Below, in pieces: positions 48,584-59,345 of a stretch of DNA of 64,000 bases. The notes beneath the pieces are model-generated. The model saw nothing but the letters and a program-made list of their open reading frames with translations. It did no database searches and was not told where the DNA came from. The stretch's first letter is position 1, and each line of letters begins with the position of its first letter. This DNA comes from DAOUEO01 sp963763495. Lineage in GTDB: Bacteria > Chloroflexota > Dehalococcoidia > DSTF01 > JALHUB01. The translations under genes and the position numbers were made by a program. Location: NCBI GenBank assembly GCA_963763495.1, contig CAVXOY010000017.1:92607-156606 (forward strand), in the 5' to 3' direction.

Positions 48584-50927
48584 ATGCCTGGCGTTCTTGA
48601 TGGGATACGCGTAGTTGACTTCACTCAGGGCACAGCGGGGCCCTACGCCGGGATGCTCCTGGCCGAGCAGGGCGCCGACGTCATCAAGGTCGAGCCCCCT
48701 AGCGGCGACCGCGCCCGCGGCACCCCTGCCTTCCACGTCCTCAACCGCAGCAAACGGGGGATCGTCCTCGACCTCAGCATCGAAGAGGACCGGGAGAAGG
48801 CGCTGGCGCTGGCCTCCGCCGCCGACGTAGTGCTGGTAGATGGTCTACCGGACGAAGCCCGGCGACTGGGCATCGACTACGACCGCGTATCCCAACGGAA
48901 CCCGCAGGTCGTCTACTGCTCCATCCCCCTCTACGGATCAGAAGGCCCCTGGGCGAGCTTGCCCCCCGACGACACCCTGGCCGCCGCTGTTACCGGCGTC
49001 CTCGGCTCGCAATGGTCCTACAGCGAATCACCCGTCTATCTCGTCATTCCCATCGTCTCGTACGCCACCGGTATCCTGGCGGCGGGAGCCGTGGCCGCCA
49101 CCCTCTTCGACCGCGCCCGCACCGGTCAAGGAGACCATGTCAAGGTATCGGGTCTAGGCGGCGCCTTTGCCCTTGAGAGCAGCAGCTACATCATCCCTCT
49201 GGGCGCGCTGGAGGTAATGCGCCTCGCCGGCGGCCGCGGCGACCCCAAGGGCCCCTTCCCCACCTACCGTGTGTATCAGGCAGCGGACGGCGAATGGTTC
49301 ATGTTAGGCGCCCTCACTCCTGTCTTCTGGACGAAGCTGGCCCTCGCCCTAGGGCTCGAGGAATACCTGGCTGACCCGCGTTTCGAAGGAGCCCCCATCG
49401 CCATACCTGTCCCGGAAGACCGGCTGGAGTTGGCAGGCCGCCTCACCGAGATATTTGCCACCGAACCCCGGCAGCACTGGTTAGATCTCCTGAAGGCGGC
49501 AGATGTCCCCGCCGGGCCGGTAGCTCACGCGCGACGACTACCTAAACGACCCGCAGATCCTTCACAACGGCATGCGGATCGAGATAGACGACCCCGAGGT
49601 GGGACGGACAGTCCAAATGGGCACCCCCCTGGTGATCGAGGGCAGCGCCATCAAAGGGCCCGCCCCGCTGCTGGGACAGCACAATGAGGAGGTCCTATCG
49701 CATCTTGACCACCCCCCGGCCACGACCGCGCGGGCAGAGGGAGGAAGCATCCCATCCGGGCGTGCGCCCTTGGACGGCATCACCGTCCTTGACCTGGGCA
49801 CGATCTACGCCGGGCCCTATAACGGCACGCTGCTGTCCGACCTCGGCGCCAACGTGATCAAGGTCGAGCCCTTGGACGGTGACCCCTGGCGGGGGTTCGC
49901 TATCGGCTTTCTCGGCGTGAACCGGGGCAAGCGAGGGATCGCCATCAACCTCAAGAGCGACGAGGGGCGGGAGCTGTTCTACGATCTGGTGCGCAAGGCG
50001 GACGTGGTCATCGACAACTTCCGCGCCGGCGTCCTGGAGCGCCTCAAGTTGGACTACGGTACCCTTAGCAAGATAAACCCCCGCATCATAACCTGTTCCC
50101 TGACTCCCTTCGGCACCTCCGGCCCCCAGGCTGGCTGGCCGGGCTTCGACCCCATCCTCCTGGCCCGCTCCGGCCTCATGCGGGCGCAGGGCGGCAAGGG
50201 AGAGGAGCCTGTTTACTATCAGATAGCCGTCTCTGACTTCACCGCCGCCCTCATGGCAGCATACGGCACCGCCGCGGCCATCTACGCGCGGGAGCGCACC
50301 GGGCGCGGGCAGCCGGTCGACTCTTCGCTCGCCAACAACGCCATGGCTGCCCAAGTAGGGGAATTCGTCCGTTATGAAGGGCGGCCCCCCGACCCACCCG
50401 GCGCGCCAAACCTCCTCGGCCGCTCTGCCCTCTATCGCGTCTATCAGTGCTCCGACGGCTGGCTCTTCCTCGCCGTCCGCACGCCGGAGCAGGCAGAGGC
50501 GCTCGTCAAGGAAAGCGGAGGCGCCCTCGCCTCTCTCGCCGGCCTCGACGCTGTCGAATTGCTGCAGGCGCCGTTGGAAGGCGAGATCGCTTCTGCCCTG
50601 GAGCAGTTCTTCGCCGGACAGAAAAGGCAGGAAGCGATCCAGGCCCTGCTCGAAAAAGGAATACCCTGCGCCCCCTGCCTGACATTCCAGGACGTGCTGG
50701 ATGACGAACACCTGAAGGCTAACGACCTCTGGTGGGATATGGAGCACCCCATAAACGGGCCCATCCGCCAGGTGGGGCGCATCGTCAAGTGGGAGCGCCA
50801 CCAGATGCGTCTGGAAAGACCGGCCCCGACCCTGGCCCAGCACAGCCGGGAGGTCTTACTAGAGTTCGGCATAGAGCCTTCGCGAGTCGAGGAACTCATC
50901 GAGAAGGGGATCGTCCTCGCCCCTTAG
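48584..50927 (+). CDS. Fused double CaiB/BaiF CoA-transferase, one frameshift
   Basis: Two complete family III CoA-transferase modules in one chain of about 780 residues. Module 1 starts LDGIRVVDFTQGTAGPYAG, with GADVIKVEPPSGDRARG; module 2 starts LDGITVLDLGTIYAGPYNG, with GANVIKVEPLDGDPWRG, KSDEGRELFYDLVRKADV and GFDPILLARSGLM. The join contains the C-terminal motif of module 1 (PAPLLGQHNEEV). The frame breaks near 49530 (the sequence resumes at MRIEIDDPEVGRTVQMG); with that corrected, no stop separates the modules. ATG 48584 follows GAGGAGA. Modules may be one active and one structural. Substrate unknown. Compare the two separate, overlapping genes at the left edge. Confidence 0.87.
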
Positions 50928-51027
50928 ACCGGCCTAACCCGCCGGTCTGACGACTCCTCGCCGCATAGAATCGCACCGGTAGCGGTCGGCCACCGTCTCG
51001 ATCAGCAGGTATCAGTGAGGAGCAGCT

Positions 51028-51984
51028 ATGAAGACAACTCGACTCTGTGAACTCCTCGGCATCGAGTACCCGATCATCCAGGGAGCCATGAACTGGGTCG
51101 CCAACGGTGAGCTGGCCGCAGCCGTGTCGGAGGCGGGCGGCCTCGGCATTATCACCGCCAGCGCCGGCTGGGACGGAGAGAGCGATCGGATGGATAACCT
51201 CCGGCGCCAGATCGGCGCGGCGAAAGAGCGCACGAAAAAGCCCTTCGGCGTGAACATCACAGTGAGCGACCCCCAAGCGCAAGACACCATCAAGCTCATA
51301 ATCGAGGAGCGTATCCCCGTCGTCACAACCTCCGCCGGAAACCCGGCTACGCTCACATCCACCTTGAAAGAGAAGGGGATCAAAGTATTGCACGTCGTCG
51401 CCTCCTGCCGTCACGCCCTTGGCGCCGAGAGGGCGGGGGTCGACGCCGTCATCGCTGAGGGCTTCGAGGCGGGTGGCCACAACGGGGTGGATGAGCTGAC
51501 CACCTTCGTGCTCGTCCCCCAGGTCGCCGACGCAGTCAAGATACCGGTCGTGGCCGCCGGCGGCATCGCCGACGCCCGCGGTCTCGTGGCGGCGCTGGCC
51601 CTCGGCGCGGAAGGCATACAGATGGGCACCCGCTTTGTCGCCACCATCGAATGCTGCGCCCACCCTACCTTCAAGCAAGCAGTGCTCGAAGCCCTCGACA
51701 CGAGCACCGTCATAACCGGACGCAAGATCGGCCCGACGCGCGCCATCAAGAACGCCTTCACCGACAAGATGATGGAGATGGAGGCAGCCGGCGCCAGCGC
51801 GGACCAGCTCCTGGAGTACATCGGCCTGGGGCGGTCCCCCGCCGGGCAGTTGAAGGGCGACCTAGCGCAAGGAGAGCTGTACTGCGGCTCAATCGCCGGC
51901 AGCATCACCGAGATACTGAGCGCCGGCGAGGTGGTACGGCGCATCGTCGCCGAAGCGGACGCGATTATCGCCCGCCTTCGCTAG
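51028..51984 (+). CDS. Nitronate monooxygenase / FabK-like FMN enzyme
   Basis: 318 residues, intact. A TIM-barrel flavoprotein of the 2-nitropropane dioxygenase family: PIIQGAMNWVANGELAAAVSEAGGLGIITA at the start (shown in part elsewhere as the FMN loop), PFGVNITVSDP, VVTTSAGNP, the conserved GFEAGGHNG, PVVAAGGIADARGLVAAL and GAEGIQMGTRFVAT. Members are nitronate monooxygenases, enoyl-ACP reductases II or uncharacterised; sequence alone does not decide. GAGGAGCAGCT precedes ATG 51028. It lies 101 bases after the fused CoA-transferase in the same direction. Confidence 0.88.
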   Translation: MKTTRLCELLGIEYPIIQGAMNWVANGELAAAVSEAGGLGIITASAGWDGESDRMDNLRRQIGAAKERTKKPFGVNITVSDPQAQDTIKLIIEERIPVVTTSAGNPATLTSTLKEKGIKVLHVVASCRHALGAERAGVDAVIAEGFEAGGHNGVDELTTFVLVPQVADAVKIPVVAAGGIADARGLVAALALGAEGIQMGTRFVATIECCAHPTFKQAVLEALDTSTVITGRKIGPTRAIKNAFTDKMMEMEAAGASADQLLEYIGLGRSPAGQLKGDLAQGELYCGSIAGSITEILSAGEVVRRIVAEADAIIARLR

Positions 51985-52023
51985 AGCCCCGGCGCCCACC
52001 GACGAAGCGCAGAGCCCTTAGGT

Positions 52024-52029
52024 TATAAT
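52024..52029 (+). promoter_or_regulatory. -10 box TATAAT upstream of ferritin
   Basis: Perfect TATAAT 51 bases before the ferritin ATG. No -35 match at a standard distance. Confidence 0.4.
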
Positions 52030-52080
52030 GGTTACAAGAGAGATGACGAACCGAGGGGCAACCCAGGAAAGGATATCCCG

Positions 52081-52599
52081 ATGTTAAGTGAGAAGATGCA
52101 GGAGAAGCTCAACAGCCAGCTTAACGCCGAACTCTACTCCGCCTATCTGTACCTGTCGATGTCGGCCTACTTCGAGTCACTCAACCTGCCGGGCTTCGCC
52201 AACTGGATGCGCGTGCAGGCCCAGGAAGAACAGATGCACGCTGAGAAGTTCTTCGATCACATCAACGAGCGCGACGGCCGGGTCAGCCTGCGGCCGATAG
52301 ACGGCCCACCCACCGAGTGGACCTCACCGCTGGCCGTATTCGAAGAGGTGTACCGGCACGAGCAGAAGGTCACAGGACTAATCAACAGCATCGTCACCGC
52401 CTCACTGAAAGAGTCCGATCACGCCACCAATTCCTTCCTCCAGTGGTTTGTCACGGAACAGGTGGAGGAGGAGTCCTCGGCGCAGAAGGTCTTGCAGAGC
52501 CTAAAGCTGGTCGGGAAAGACGGTGCGGGACTGCTGATGCTCGACAGGGAACTCGCTCAACGCATCTTCACGCCGCCCGCTGCGACAGCCGGGGCGTAG
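52081..52599 (+). CDS. ftnA: Ferritin (non-heme, bacterial FtnA type)
   Basis: Iron-storage protein forming a 24-subunit shell. 172 residues, normal length and intact. Ferroxidase ligands are visible in NAELYSAYLYLSM (Glu), QAQEEQMHAEKFFDHI (Glu and His), EEVYRHEQ and FLQWFVTEQVEEE. No heme-ligand Met pattern of bacterioferritin. ATG 52081 is preceded by AGGAAAGGAT. It probably protects the cell from iron released during oxidative stress; the many Fe-S proteins encoded in this window make iron management relevant, though that link is only contextual. Confidence 0.95.
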   Translation: MLSEKMQEKLNSQLNAELYSAYLYLSMSAYFESLNLPGFANWMRVQAQEEQMHAEKFFDHINERDGRVSLRPIDGPPTEWTSPLAVFEEVYRHEQKVTGLINSIVTASLKESDHATNSFLQWFVTEQVEEESSAQKVLQSLKLVGKDGAGLLMLDRELAQRIFTPPAATAGA

Positions 52600-52663
52600 A
52601 GCTTCCCCGCGCCCTTGGCTCAAGGCCAGAGCCGCCGGATCATCCGGGGAAAACGGCGTCCGG

Positions 52664-53206
52664 CTACTGGGGCTGACAGGCAGCGTTCCCCTCGAACAAT
52701 GCGACGTGGTAGACCCGCCCGTCGGGAGCAATCGCGGCTCCCGTCCCCATACGGGAGAACTGGCAACCCATGACTATGCCGTAGTGAGCGGGGCTGCTCT
52801 TCCATAGCTCAAGGCTCATCGACACTGCTTTGGCAGGCGGCGCATTATTCCAGGCTATGATCTCCCCACCCCAGGCCACCGGGACACCCTGCTTGTACAG
52901 CAAGCAGCGGAAGTCACAGCCGTCGGGCGGCTGATGGCCAAAGTAGTTCTTCTGGGCCATGTCCTCTGCCCGCATGCGGGCGACCGCCGACAAGCCGGGA
53001 TCGAACGGCAGGGGAGGAAGCCCCTTCTCCATCCGCATCTTGTTGAGGCCTACCCCAAGGTTCGCCTCCATCACCTGCTGAGGCGTACAGGCTACAGCCG
53101 CCAGGGCAAGGACTGCGAGTACCACGAGCAGATAGCCCGGCCATTCGTCTGGCCACATGAGGCAAGACCTGGCTCGCTGTGCTATCCGACCGAAGACTAC
53201 CGCCAT
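52664..53206 (-). CDS. CAP-domain (SCP/PR1-like) lipoprotein
   Basis: 180 residues, intact. A signal with lipobox VLALAAVACTP is followed by a CAP domain: GVGLNKMRMEKGLPPLPFDPGLSAVAR (start of the fold), MAQKNYFGH (His), GGEIIAW (Glu), ELWKSSPAHYGIVMG (second His) and MGTGAAIAPDGRVYHVALF. Two Cys in CDFRC may form a disulfide. Bacterial CAP proteins are secreted and of mostly unknown role. ATG 53206 has AGAGGG upstream; a second ATG at 53158 would give a more typical signal length. Convergent with ferritin. Confidence 0.8.
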   Translation of the reverse strand: MAVVFGRIAQRARSCLMWPDEWPGYLLVVLAVLALAAVACTPQQVMEANLGVGLNKMRMEKGLPPLPFDPGLSAVARMRAEDMAQKNYFGHQPPDGCDFRCLLYKQGVPVAWGGEIIAWNNAPPAKAVSMSLELWKSSPAHYGIVMGCQFSRMGTGAAIAPDGRVYHVALFEGNAACQPQ

Positions 53207-53608
53207 ATCTACCCTCTAGTTGCACTTGCGTATGACTTCGCATTTCCTACCACCCCAATTGCCGGGGATCCGAGCATCCCGGCTCCGCATCCCCCTTCGG
53301 AGATACGTCCACTGGTTCGAGAGACTCGCAAAAAACGTTTCCAGTAGATCAATCGGCCTAATCGCCGATATCCGAAGGCGGATTCTGGTGAACCAACGTC
53401 TTTCTGATCAGCCCGATAGCGACTACTTGGATTGACGCGCCCTCTCTGTGCCTTTCAGGCAGAACTCTATCTCCCGATCGCAGTAGATATTGGGGATTCT
53501 CATGCTATTGATCGCGCCGCCTGTGTCCGAACATTAGGCAAAGCAAACTCAGTCAACACACTCGCGCATTGGTGCGTGAGCAGGGCAGACAACGAAGGCC
53601 CAGACAAG

Positions 53609-55517
53609 ATGTTTGGCTTCAAGTCGGCACGAGCGCGGGCCCTGCTGGCAACCTCAGTGTTGCTGGCGCTCCTCTGCGTCGTGGCCGCGCTGGCAGCTTG
53701 GCGCACTCAGAGCGACCGCGAGACCCGCAGCTCGCTGGAGCACCGAGCCATCGCCGTCGCGGCTATTGAGCGCGCCCGCGCTGAATTCTTCCTGACCTCT
53801 ACCATAGCTTCGGTAGCAGTATTCACAGATGACCCCGCACCCTTCGATGACCTGTACCAGGAACAACGGGATTCAGCTTCCGAAGCCCTGGCCCAGGCGC
53901 GCGCCGAGCTGGCCGCCATATCTGAGACAGCGGACGTCGCCGTTCTTGAGGAGGCCATCGAACACGCCGACCAGTTCAGGGAAGAGGCTACAGCAAGCAT
54001 GGAATCCATGCTGCTCGTCGATGGTGACTCCCGGGTGGCAGTAGCTCAACAACACCAGTCGACGCTGCAGCCCATAGCCACTACCGTCACCAGCGACTTG
54101 GATCAGATAGCCGCAACCCAGAAGGCCAAATTGACGGCCGAACGCGCAGCAGCAGACCGCGCCGGCGACGTGACCCTTTGGATCCTGGTGGGGTTCAGCA
54201 CCATCGCCTTCCTGGCCGGAGCAGGGGCTCTGTTCGTACTCGTCGTATCAGTGTTGCGCCCGCTGGCTTCTCTGCAGGCCAGCGTCAGGGCCATCGCGTC
54301 AGGAAACCTGGACACGAGGGCGGAAGAGTCGGGGCCGAAGGAGATCCGTTCCCTGGCCCATGACTTCAACCTGATGGTAGCGGAGCGCAAGCGAGCGGAG
54401 GAGGCTCTCAAGCTCCAGGCAGCTACCGACAGCCTGACCGGCCTCCATAACCACCGCTCCCTCCATGAGGCGCTCGACAAGGAAGTGGAGCGCAGCCGCC
54501 GCCATGATCACTCGCTCGCCGTTCTGATGATGGACATCGACGGGTTCAAGCTCTTCAATGACACATACGGCCACCAGGAGGGAGACCGCGTGCTGCGCCA
54601 GATGGCAAAGATGCTGAAGCGCGAGATACGCTCCAATGACATCGCCGGCCGCTACGGCGGCGACGAGTTCATGCTCATTCTTCCCGAGACAAGCCGCGAT
54701 GAGGCCGTTGCCGTGCGCCAATCGTATCCTGGAGGCGGCGGCTCAGGAACGCGTCCAGCCCCGTGAAGGAGAGAACCTCCCCTTGGCCGTCAGCATGGGC
54801 CTAGCGATCTTCCCCGACCACAGCCGGCACAAAGAGGAGCTTATCGCCTACGCCGACGCCTCACTGCTAGAGGCTAAGCAGGCCACCGGCGGCAACCTGG
54901 TTATCGCGAACAACGAGCCGGACGATCCCCTCGCCAGCAAGCACACAGCGTTCGGCGTCCTTGACGCCCTCGTGCGGGCAGTCGACCGAAAAGACCGCTA
55001 TACCCGGCAGCACTCTCAACAGAACGCCGAGTTTGCCGTCGACCTCGGAAAGGCTGTGGGACTGTCGGAGGGCACGCTCAACGCGCTCCGCATCGGAGGA
55101 CTCCTCCACGATGTCGGGAAGATCGGCGTTCCTGATGACATACTCCAGAAGCCGGGCGCGCTCACCGACGAGGAGTTCACCATCATGCGTGAGCATGTGG
55201 TCCTAAGCAATCTCATCGTCCACGGCGTCCCCAACCTGCAAGAGGTATCGGACGCCGTCTACGCCCACCACGAACGCTGGGACGGCAAAGGCTATCCGCG
55301 AGGCTTAGGGGGAGAGGAGATACCCTTGTCCGGACGCATCATGGCGCTCGTCGACGCCTACTCGGCGATGATCCTCGACCGCCCCTACCGTAAAGCCCTC
55401 ACCCTCGAAGAAGCGGTGGCCGAGTTGCGGCGCAACGCGGGAACCCAGTTCGACCCCGACCTCGTCGAGCCCTTCGTCAAACTGCTGGAGTCGCAGCAGG
55501 CCACAACCGCCGCCTAA
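53609..55517 (+). CDS. Membrane GGDEF plus HD-GYP protein (c-di-GMP turnover), one frameshift
   Basis: About 635 residues after joining a break near 54718. Helix at residues 10-32, an outer helical sensor domain of about 155 residues rich in Ala and Glu, a second helix (WILVGFSTIAFLAGAGALFVLVV), a HAMP domain (LRPLASLQASVRAIASGNL), a GGDEF domain with DSLTGLHNHRSL, MMDIDGFKLFNDTYGHQEGD and RYGGDEF, and an HD-GYP domain with RIGGLLHDVGKIGVP and HHERWDGKGYPRGL. It may thus both make and break c-di-GMP, or one domain may be regulatory; both catalytic motifs look complete. ATG 53609 is chosen because it directly starts the first helix. Confidence 0.9.
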
Positions 55518-55534
55518 CCAGCGGCCTGCGGCCT

Positions 55535-57853
55535 CTACTCACCCATCTTTATCTGCGGCAGCCACTCCAGCCAGCGGGGCAGGTACCAGTTCCACTCGCC
55601 CAGGAGCTTCATGCTTGCCGGCAAGAGGATCGACCGGATTACGGTCGCATCGATGAGAATGGCCGTGGCAAGCCCAAAACCGAACTGCTTGATGCCGATA
55701 TAGCGCGTGAAGGCAAAGATAACCGCCACCGCCACCATGACGACCGCCGCGCTCGTGATGGTCCCGGCCGTCGCCTTGATGCCTATGGACACGGACTCGT
55801 CGCTGCTTGCCCCGCGCTCATGCGCCTCCTTGATCCGGCTGAGGACGAACATGTGATAGTCCATCGAGAGCCCAAACAAGACGGTAAAGAGGGCAAGCGG
55901 CAGCCACGACTCGATGATGCCCGTCGCCTCAAAGCCCAGGACACCCTCGAGCAGCCAGCCCTTCTGAAATACGAGCACTAGCAACCCATAGGCCGCGCCC
56001 ACTGACAGCAGGTTCAAGATGATCGCCTTAATCGCGATTACGATCGAGCGGAACGTCAAAAGCAGAATGAGGAAGGCGAGGCCGAGCACGAACGCGAAGA
56101 CGAACGGCGTTCGGAAGACTATGTTGCTACGGAAGTCGATGTTCGCGGCGGTATCGCCGCTCACATAAGCCTTGACCGCGCTATCGCCGATCGCCGCCGG
56201 AACAATATCCTTGCGCAGATGATCCACAGCGTCGATGGCCTTCTGCTCGCCGATGTCCGCGTTGAGAGGGATGTTTAGCACCTCGGTGTCGCCGGCGTCG
56301 TTGATCTTCGTCTGGATGGGCGCACCATAGGGAGCGTCAGGATGGTCGCGGGACTCAGTCTCGGCCTGCACGCTGGCCATTATCTGATTCACGCGAGACT
56401 GGACATCCGAGGCGTACACATTCTTGTTCCGCCCGGCATCGACGATAATCGACGCCGGCGAAAAGAGCCCGAGGGTGAACTTGTCCTCTAGCGTGACCAG
56501 CGCCTTCTTTGCTTGCACAGCGTCGGGCAGCCCCTTCGCCCCGTTGAAGCCCAGGTTGAGCGTCGTGAGCGGCCAGGCGACGGCAAGCAGAGCAACGAGC
56601 GTGACAGTGGCCAGCACAGCCGGGCGCGCCAGCACACGATCGGTTATGAACCCCCAAACACCACCCCCTTCACCACCGCCACGCAGGAACGGCAGGCTGA
56701 AGCGGTCGATCTGGCCGGATAGCATGGCCAGGAGCGCCGGCAGCAGCGTGACCGAGATGACGACGGCCAGAATCACCACGACGATGGAGGCTAGGCCGAT
56801 GCTCGTGAACGTCGGGTCGCCGACAAGGAACATGCCACCCACCGCGAGAACCACAGTGCAGCCGGCAAACACGACCGCCTTGCCTGAGGTGCCCGCGGCG
56901 ATCCTTAACGCCTCTTCCTTTGATTTGCCAATCCGCCGTTCGTTGCGAAAGCGGCTCACGACGAAGAGGGCATAGTCAATCCCCGTCGCCAACCCCATCA
57001 GCAGAAGCATCTCTGAGGCAACCATGCTCACCGGCCGTATCTGACTGAAAACGTTGAGCATGCCCGTGGCGGTCGAGACTGCGGCCACAGCCAGAGCCAG
57101 CGGGATAAGGGCCGCCAGCGGCGCCCGAAAGACCAGGAGGAGGATGACCAGCGTTACGCACAGGTTCAGTACCAGAGCAAGGGCGAGGTCTTCCTCGATT
57201 GTGGTATTCACCTGCTCGTTGATCGACGCGCCTCCGCCGCTGTCGATGGTAAAGCCGTCTGACGATGCCTCGGCGGCCTTCACCGCGTCAAGAACGGGCT
57301 GAATGTGCTCCTGGGCATCGAAGGGGTTTTCCTGCAAGCTGACCAGCGCGAACGTAACGTCGCCGCCGCTGCCGCTCGGCGCCACAAAGGGAGACGCATC
57401 CCGCGGCGCGCCGATGTCGTAGTGCGTCATGGTTCCGGAGACAATCCGCTTGCTGGAGACGACTCTTGTCCCCCCCAACACCTGGCTCTCCGTCCAGCGC
57501 AGGGTCGTCAACTGGGTCATCAGACCCTCGACAGTCTCCTTGTACACCGGGTCATCCACGGTACGCGAGGGCGATGAGAACACAACGATCTCCTGCGCCG
57601 GAGCCTGCACCTCGCCAAACCGTTCCCGGTACAACTGCTGGGCGGTGCCGGACTCGCCTGGTACTTCCTGACTCACATCTGTATTGGCGGGGACCATCGA
57701 GCAAGCGACGAAGGCGGCGGCAATGACGGCAACCCAGCCCAGCGCCACTGCCCGGCGATGCCGCGCGCTCCACAGTGCCATCCGCGACGCCCAAGACGAA
57801 TGCGGCGGCGCTGCAGCCGTCCAGTCTCCTCCCGAAGCCTTTTTCTTATCCAT
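55535..57853 (-). CDS. MMPL/RND-family transporter 2
   Basis: 772 residues, intact. Same design as the MMPL protein at 33578: N-terminal helix (ALGWVAVIAAAFVACSMV), outer domain, a helix block with GLATGIDYALFVVSRFRNER, a second outer domain, and a helix block with GLSMDYHMFVLSRIKEAHERG. The C-terminus is WNWYLPRWLEWLP. ATG 57853 (MDKKKASGG) is preferred. It lies 30 bases downstream of the corrected end of the substrate-binding lipoprotein gene, so the two are one transcript. Exported substrate unknown. Confidence 0.88.
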   Translation of the reverse strand: MDKKKASGGDWTAAAPPHSSWASRMALWSARHRRAVALGWVAVIAAAFVACSMVPANTDVSQEVPGESGTAQQLYRERFGEVQAPAQEIVVFSSPSRTVDDPVYKETVEGLMTQLTTLRWTESQVLGGTRVVSSKRIVSGTMTHYDIGAPRDASPFVAPSGSGGDVTFALVSLQENPFDAQEHIQPVLDAVKAAEASSDGFTIDSGGGASINEQVNTTIEEDLALALVLNLCVTLVILLLVFRAPLAALIPLALAVAAVSTATGMLNVFSQIRPVSMVASEMLLLMGLATGIDYALFVVSRFRNERRIGKSKEEALRIAAGTSGKAVVFAGCTVVLAVGGMFLVGDPTFTSIGLASIVVVILAVVISVTLLPALLAMLSGQIDRFSLPFLRGGGEGGGVWGFITDRVLARPAVLATVTLVALLAVAWPLTTLNLGFNGAKGLPDAVQAKKALVTLEDKFTLGLFSPASIIVDAGRNKNVYASDVQSRVNQIMASVQAETESRDHPDAPYGAPIQTKINDAGDTEVLNIPLNADIGEQKAIDAVDHLRKDIVPAAIGDSAVKAYVSGDTAANIDFRSNIVFRTPFVFAFVLGLAFLILLLTFRSIVIAIKAIILNLLSVGAAYGLLVLVFQKGWLLEGVLGFEATGIIESWLPLALFTVLFGLSMDYHMFVLSRIKEAHERGASSDESVSIGIKATAGTITSAAVVMVAVAVIFAFTRYIGIKQFGFGLATAILIDATVIRSILLPASMKLLGEWNWYLPRWLEWLPQIKMGE

Positions 57854-57882
57854 CCGCCAGCGAGGTCCCTTTCCGAAATCCC

Positions 57883-59152
57883 TAGGGGAACAACGTAACC
57901 AGCTCGCCGTTCTGCACCTGGCAGGCGGCGAGCCCAAGATCGATTGCCCGTTCCGTCAAATCAGTGGCGCGCTCATCCGGTCGCCGTACTCATCAAACGC
58001 CAAGTGGCCCGACATGCCATCCATCCGGTCTGTCTCTCGCACCGCGTCGCGCAGCCGCAGGCGGTCGATCACGAGAGAGCCATCGTCCTGCTCCTCGGCA
58101 ACCTCTGCTATCGCATCGAGCAAGATCACCGCCGCGTCCGCATACTGGGGTATGAAGGCCGATGCCTTAGGCTCACTACCGTGCACCTTCTTGAACTCGG
58201 CGCGGAAATCATCGGTCAGCGAGAGCGGACAGCCGACGAAGTACACGCCCTCCGCCGCGTCGGCGCCGACCGGCTCCACAAAGGTGGCCACCGACGCCAC
58301 TGCGTCACCAGCCCCAAACGGCCCCCTGTAACCCGCATCGCGCATCTGCCGGAACAGCAGCACCGCCTCGGGGTTGAACCCGCCGAAGCCGACGAACCCC
58401 GGGTCTGCCTTCGCGACCTCCGCCGCAAGCACGCTGAAATCAACGTCGCCGCGCCGGATGCTCTTTCGTGTGACTACAACCCCGTAGCCCTCCATCGCCC
58501 GCTGCGCCGCATCGATCAGGTCCTGTCCATACGACTCGCCGTCATCGATGAGGTATGCCGTGGGGAGCATCAGCGTTCCGCCGACGAAATCTCCACCCAC
58601 CATGCCCTGCAACTCGCTCCTGTAGGACGTGCGGAAGAAGAACCGGCCTTCCGGCTGCGTAGTTGTGAGGTCAGACTCCGTCGCCGAACCGGAGATCGCG
58701 ACGACGCCAGCTTGGGCATACAGAGGAATAGCAGCTTTGGCGCCGGCGCTACAATCGGGGCCGATCACGCCCGCGAGGCCGGGCACGGCCAGCAGCCGCT
58801 CGGCCGCCTGAACCGTGATCTTGTCCTCCGTGCAGCCGTCGTCCTCGGCCCGGATTTCAATATCGTGCCCTTTCATCTGCTCGCCGTGTGCCGCCTTCCA
58901 GCGCATCACGCCCGTGATCGCCGCGTCCCTGTCCTCGGTGCCGCCAGGAGCCTCCGTGCCCGTGAGCGGCGCCGATATGCCGATGATGATGGGCTTACCG
59001 GCTGGGATGACGATCCGTGAGGCGTCAGACTGCGACGGCGCTTCCGCGAGCGCCGGTTCGCCTTGAGAGTCAGCGCAGCCAGCCTCAGCTAGAGCAACCC
59101 CAATCAGGAGAAGTACAAGAAGAAAAAGGGAACCGATGCGGGTGATTGTCAT
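57883..59152 (-). CDS. Leu/Ile/Val-type substrate-binding lipoprotein, one frameshift near the end
   Basis: About 422 residues. Signal with lipobox ALAEAGC, then the periplasmic-binding fold type I used by branched-chain amino acid transporters: IIIGISAPLTGTEAPGG, IEIRAEDDGCTEDKITVQAAERL (in part), GVIGPDCSAGAKAAIPLYAQAGV, FFFRTSYRSELQG, AYLIDDGESYGQDL and PQYADAAVILLDAI. The frame stops at 57956 after DRMSAPLI, but one base change near 57965 restores ATDLTERAIDLGLAACQ, VQNGELVTLFP and a TAG at 57883. No ABC permease or ATPase genes lie beside it; the next gene is an MMPL transporter. Confidence 0.85.
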
Positions 59153-59345
59153 GTTCAGAGACTACCATACGCCTGACTAAATTCACAACGGAACGACGGC
59201 TGCCTCTTCACCAACGGAGAGGACGCCGTCACTCCAACGATTCCGATCATTTGGGGTCACGGGTAGCATGACAGATCGGCCGGGGAAAGGTATCATGTGC
59301 TCCAAACACCGCTGTACATTCTTGGTTTCTCCAACGAGGTAAGGG

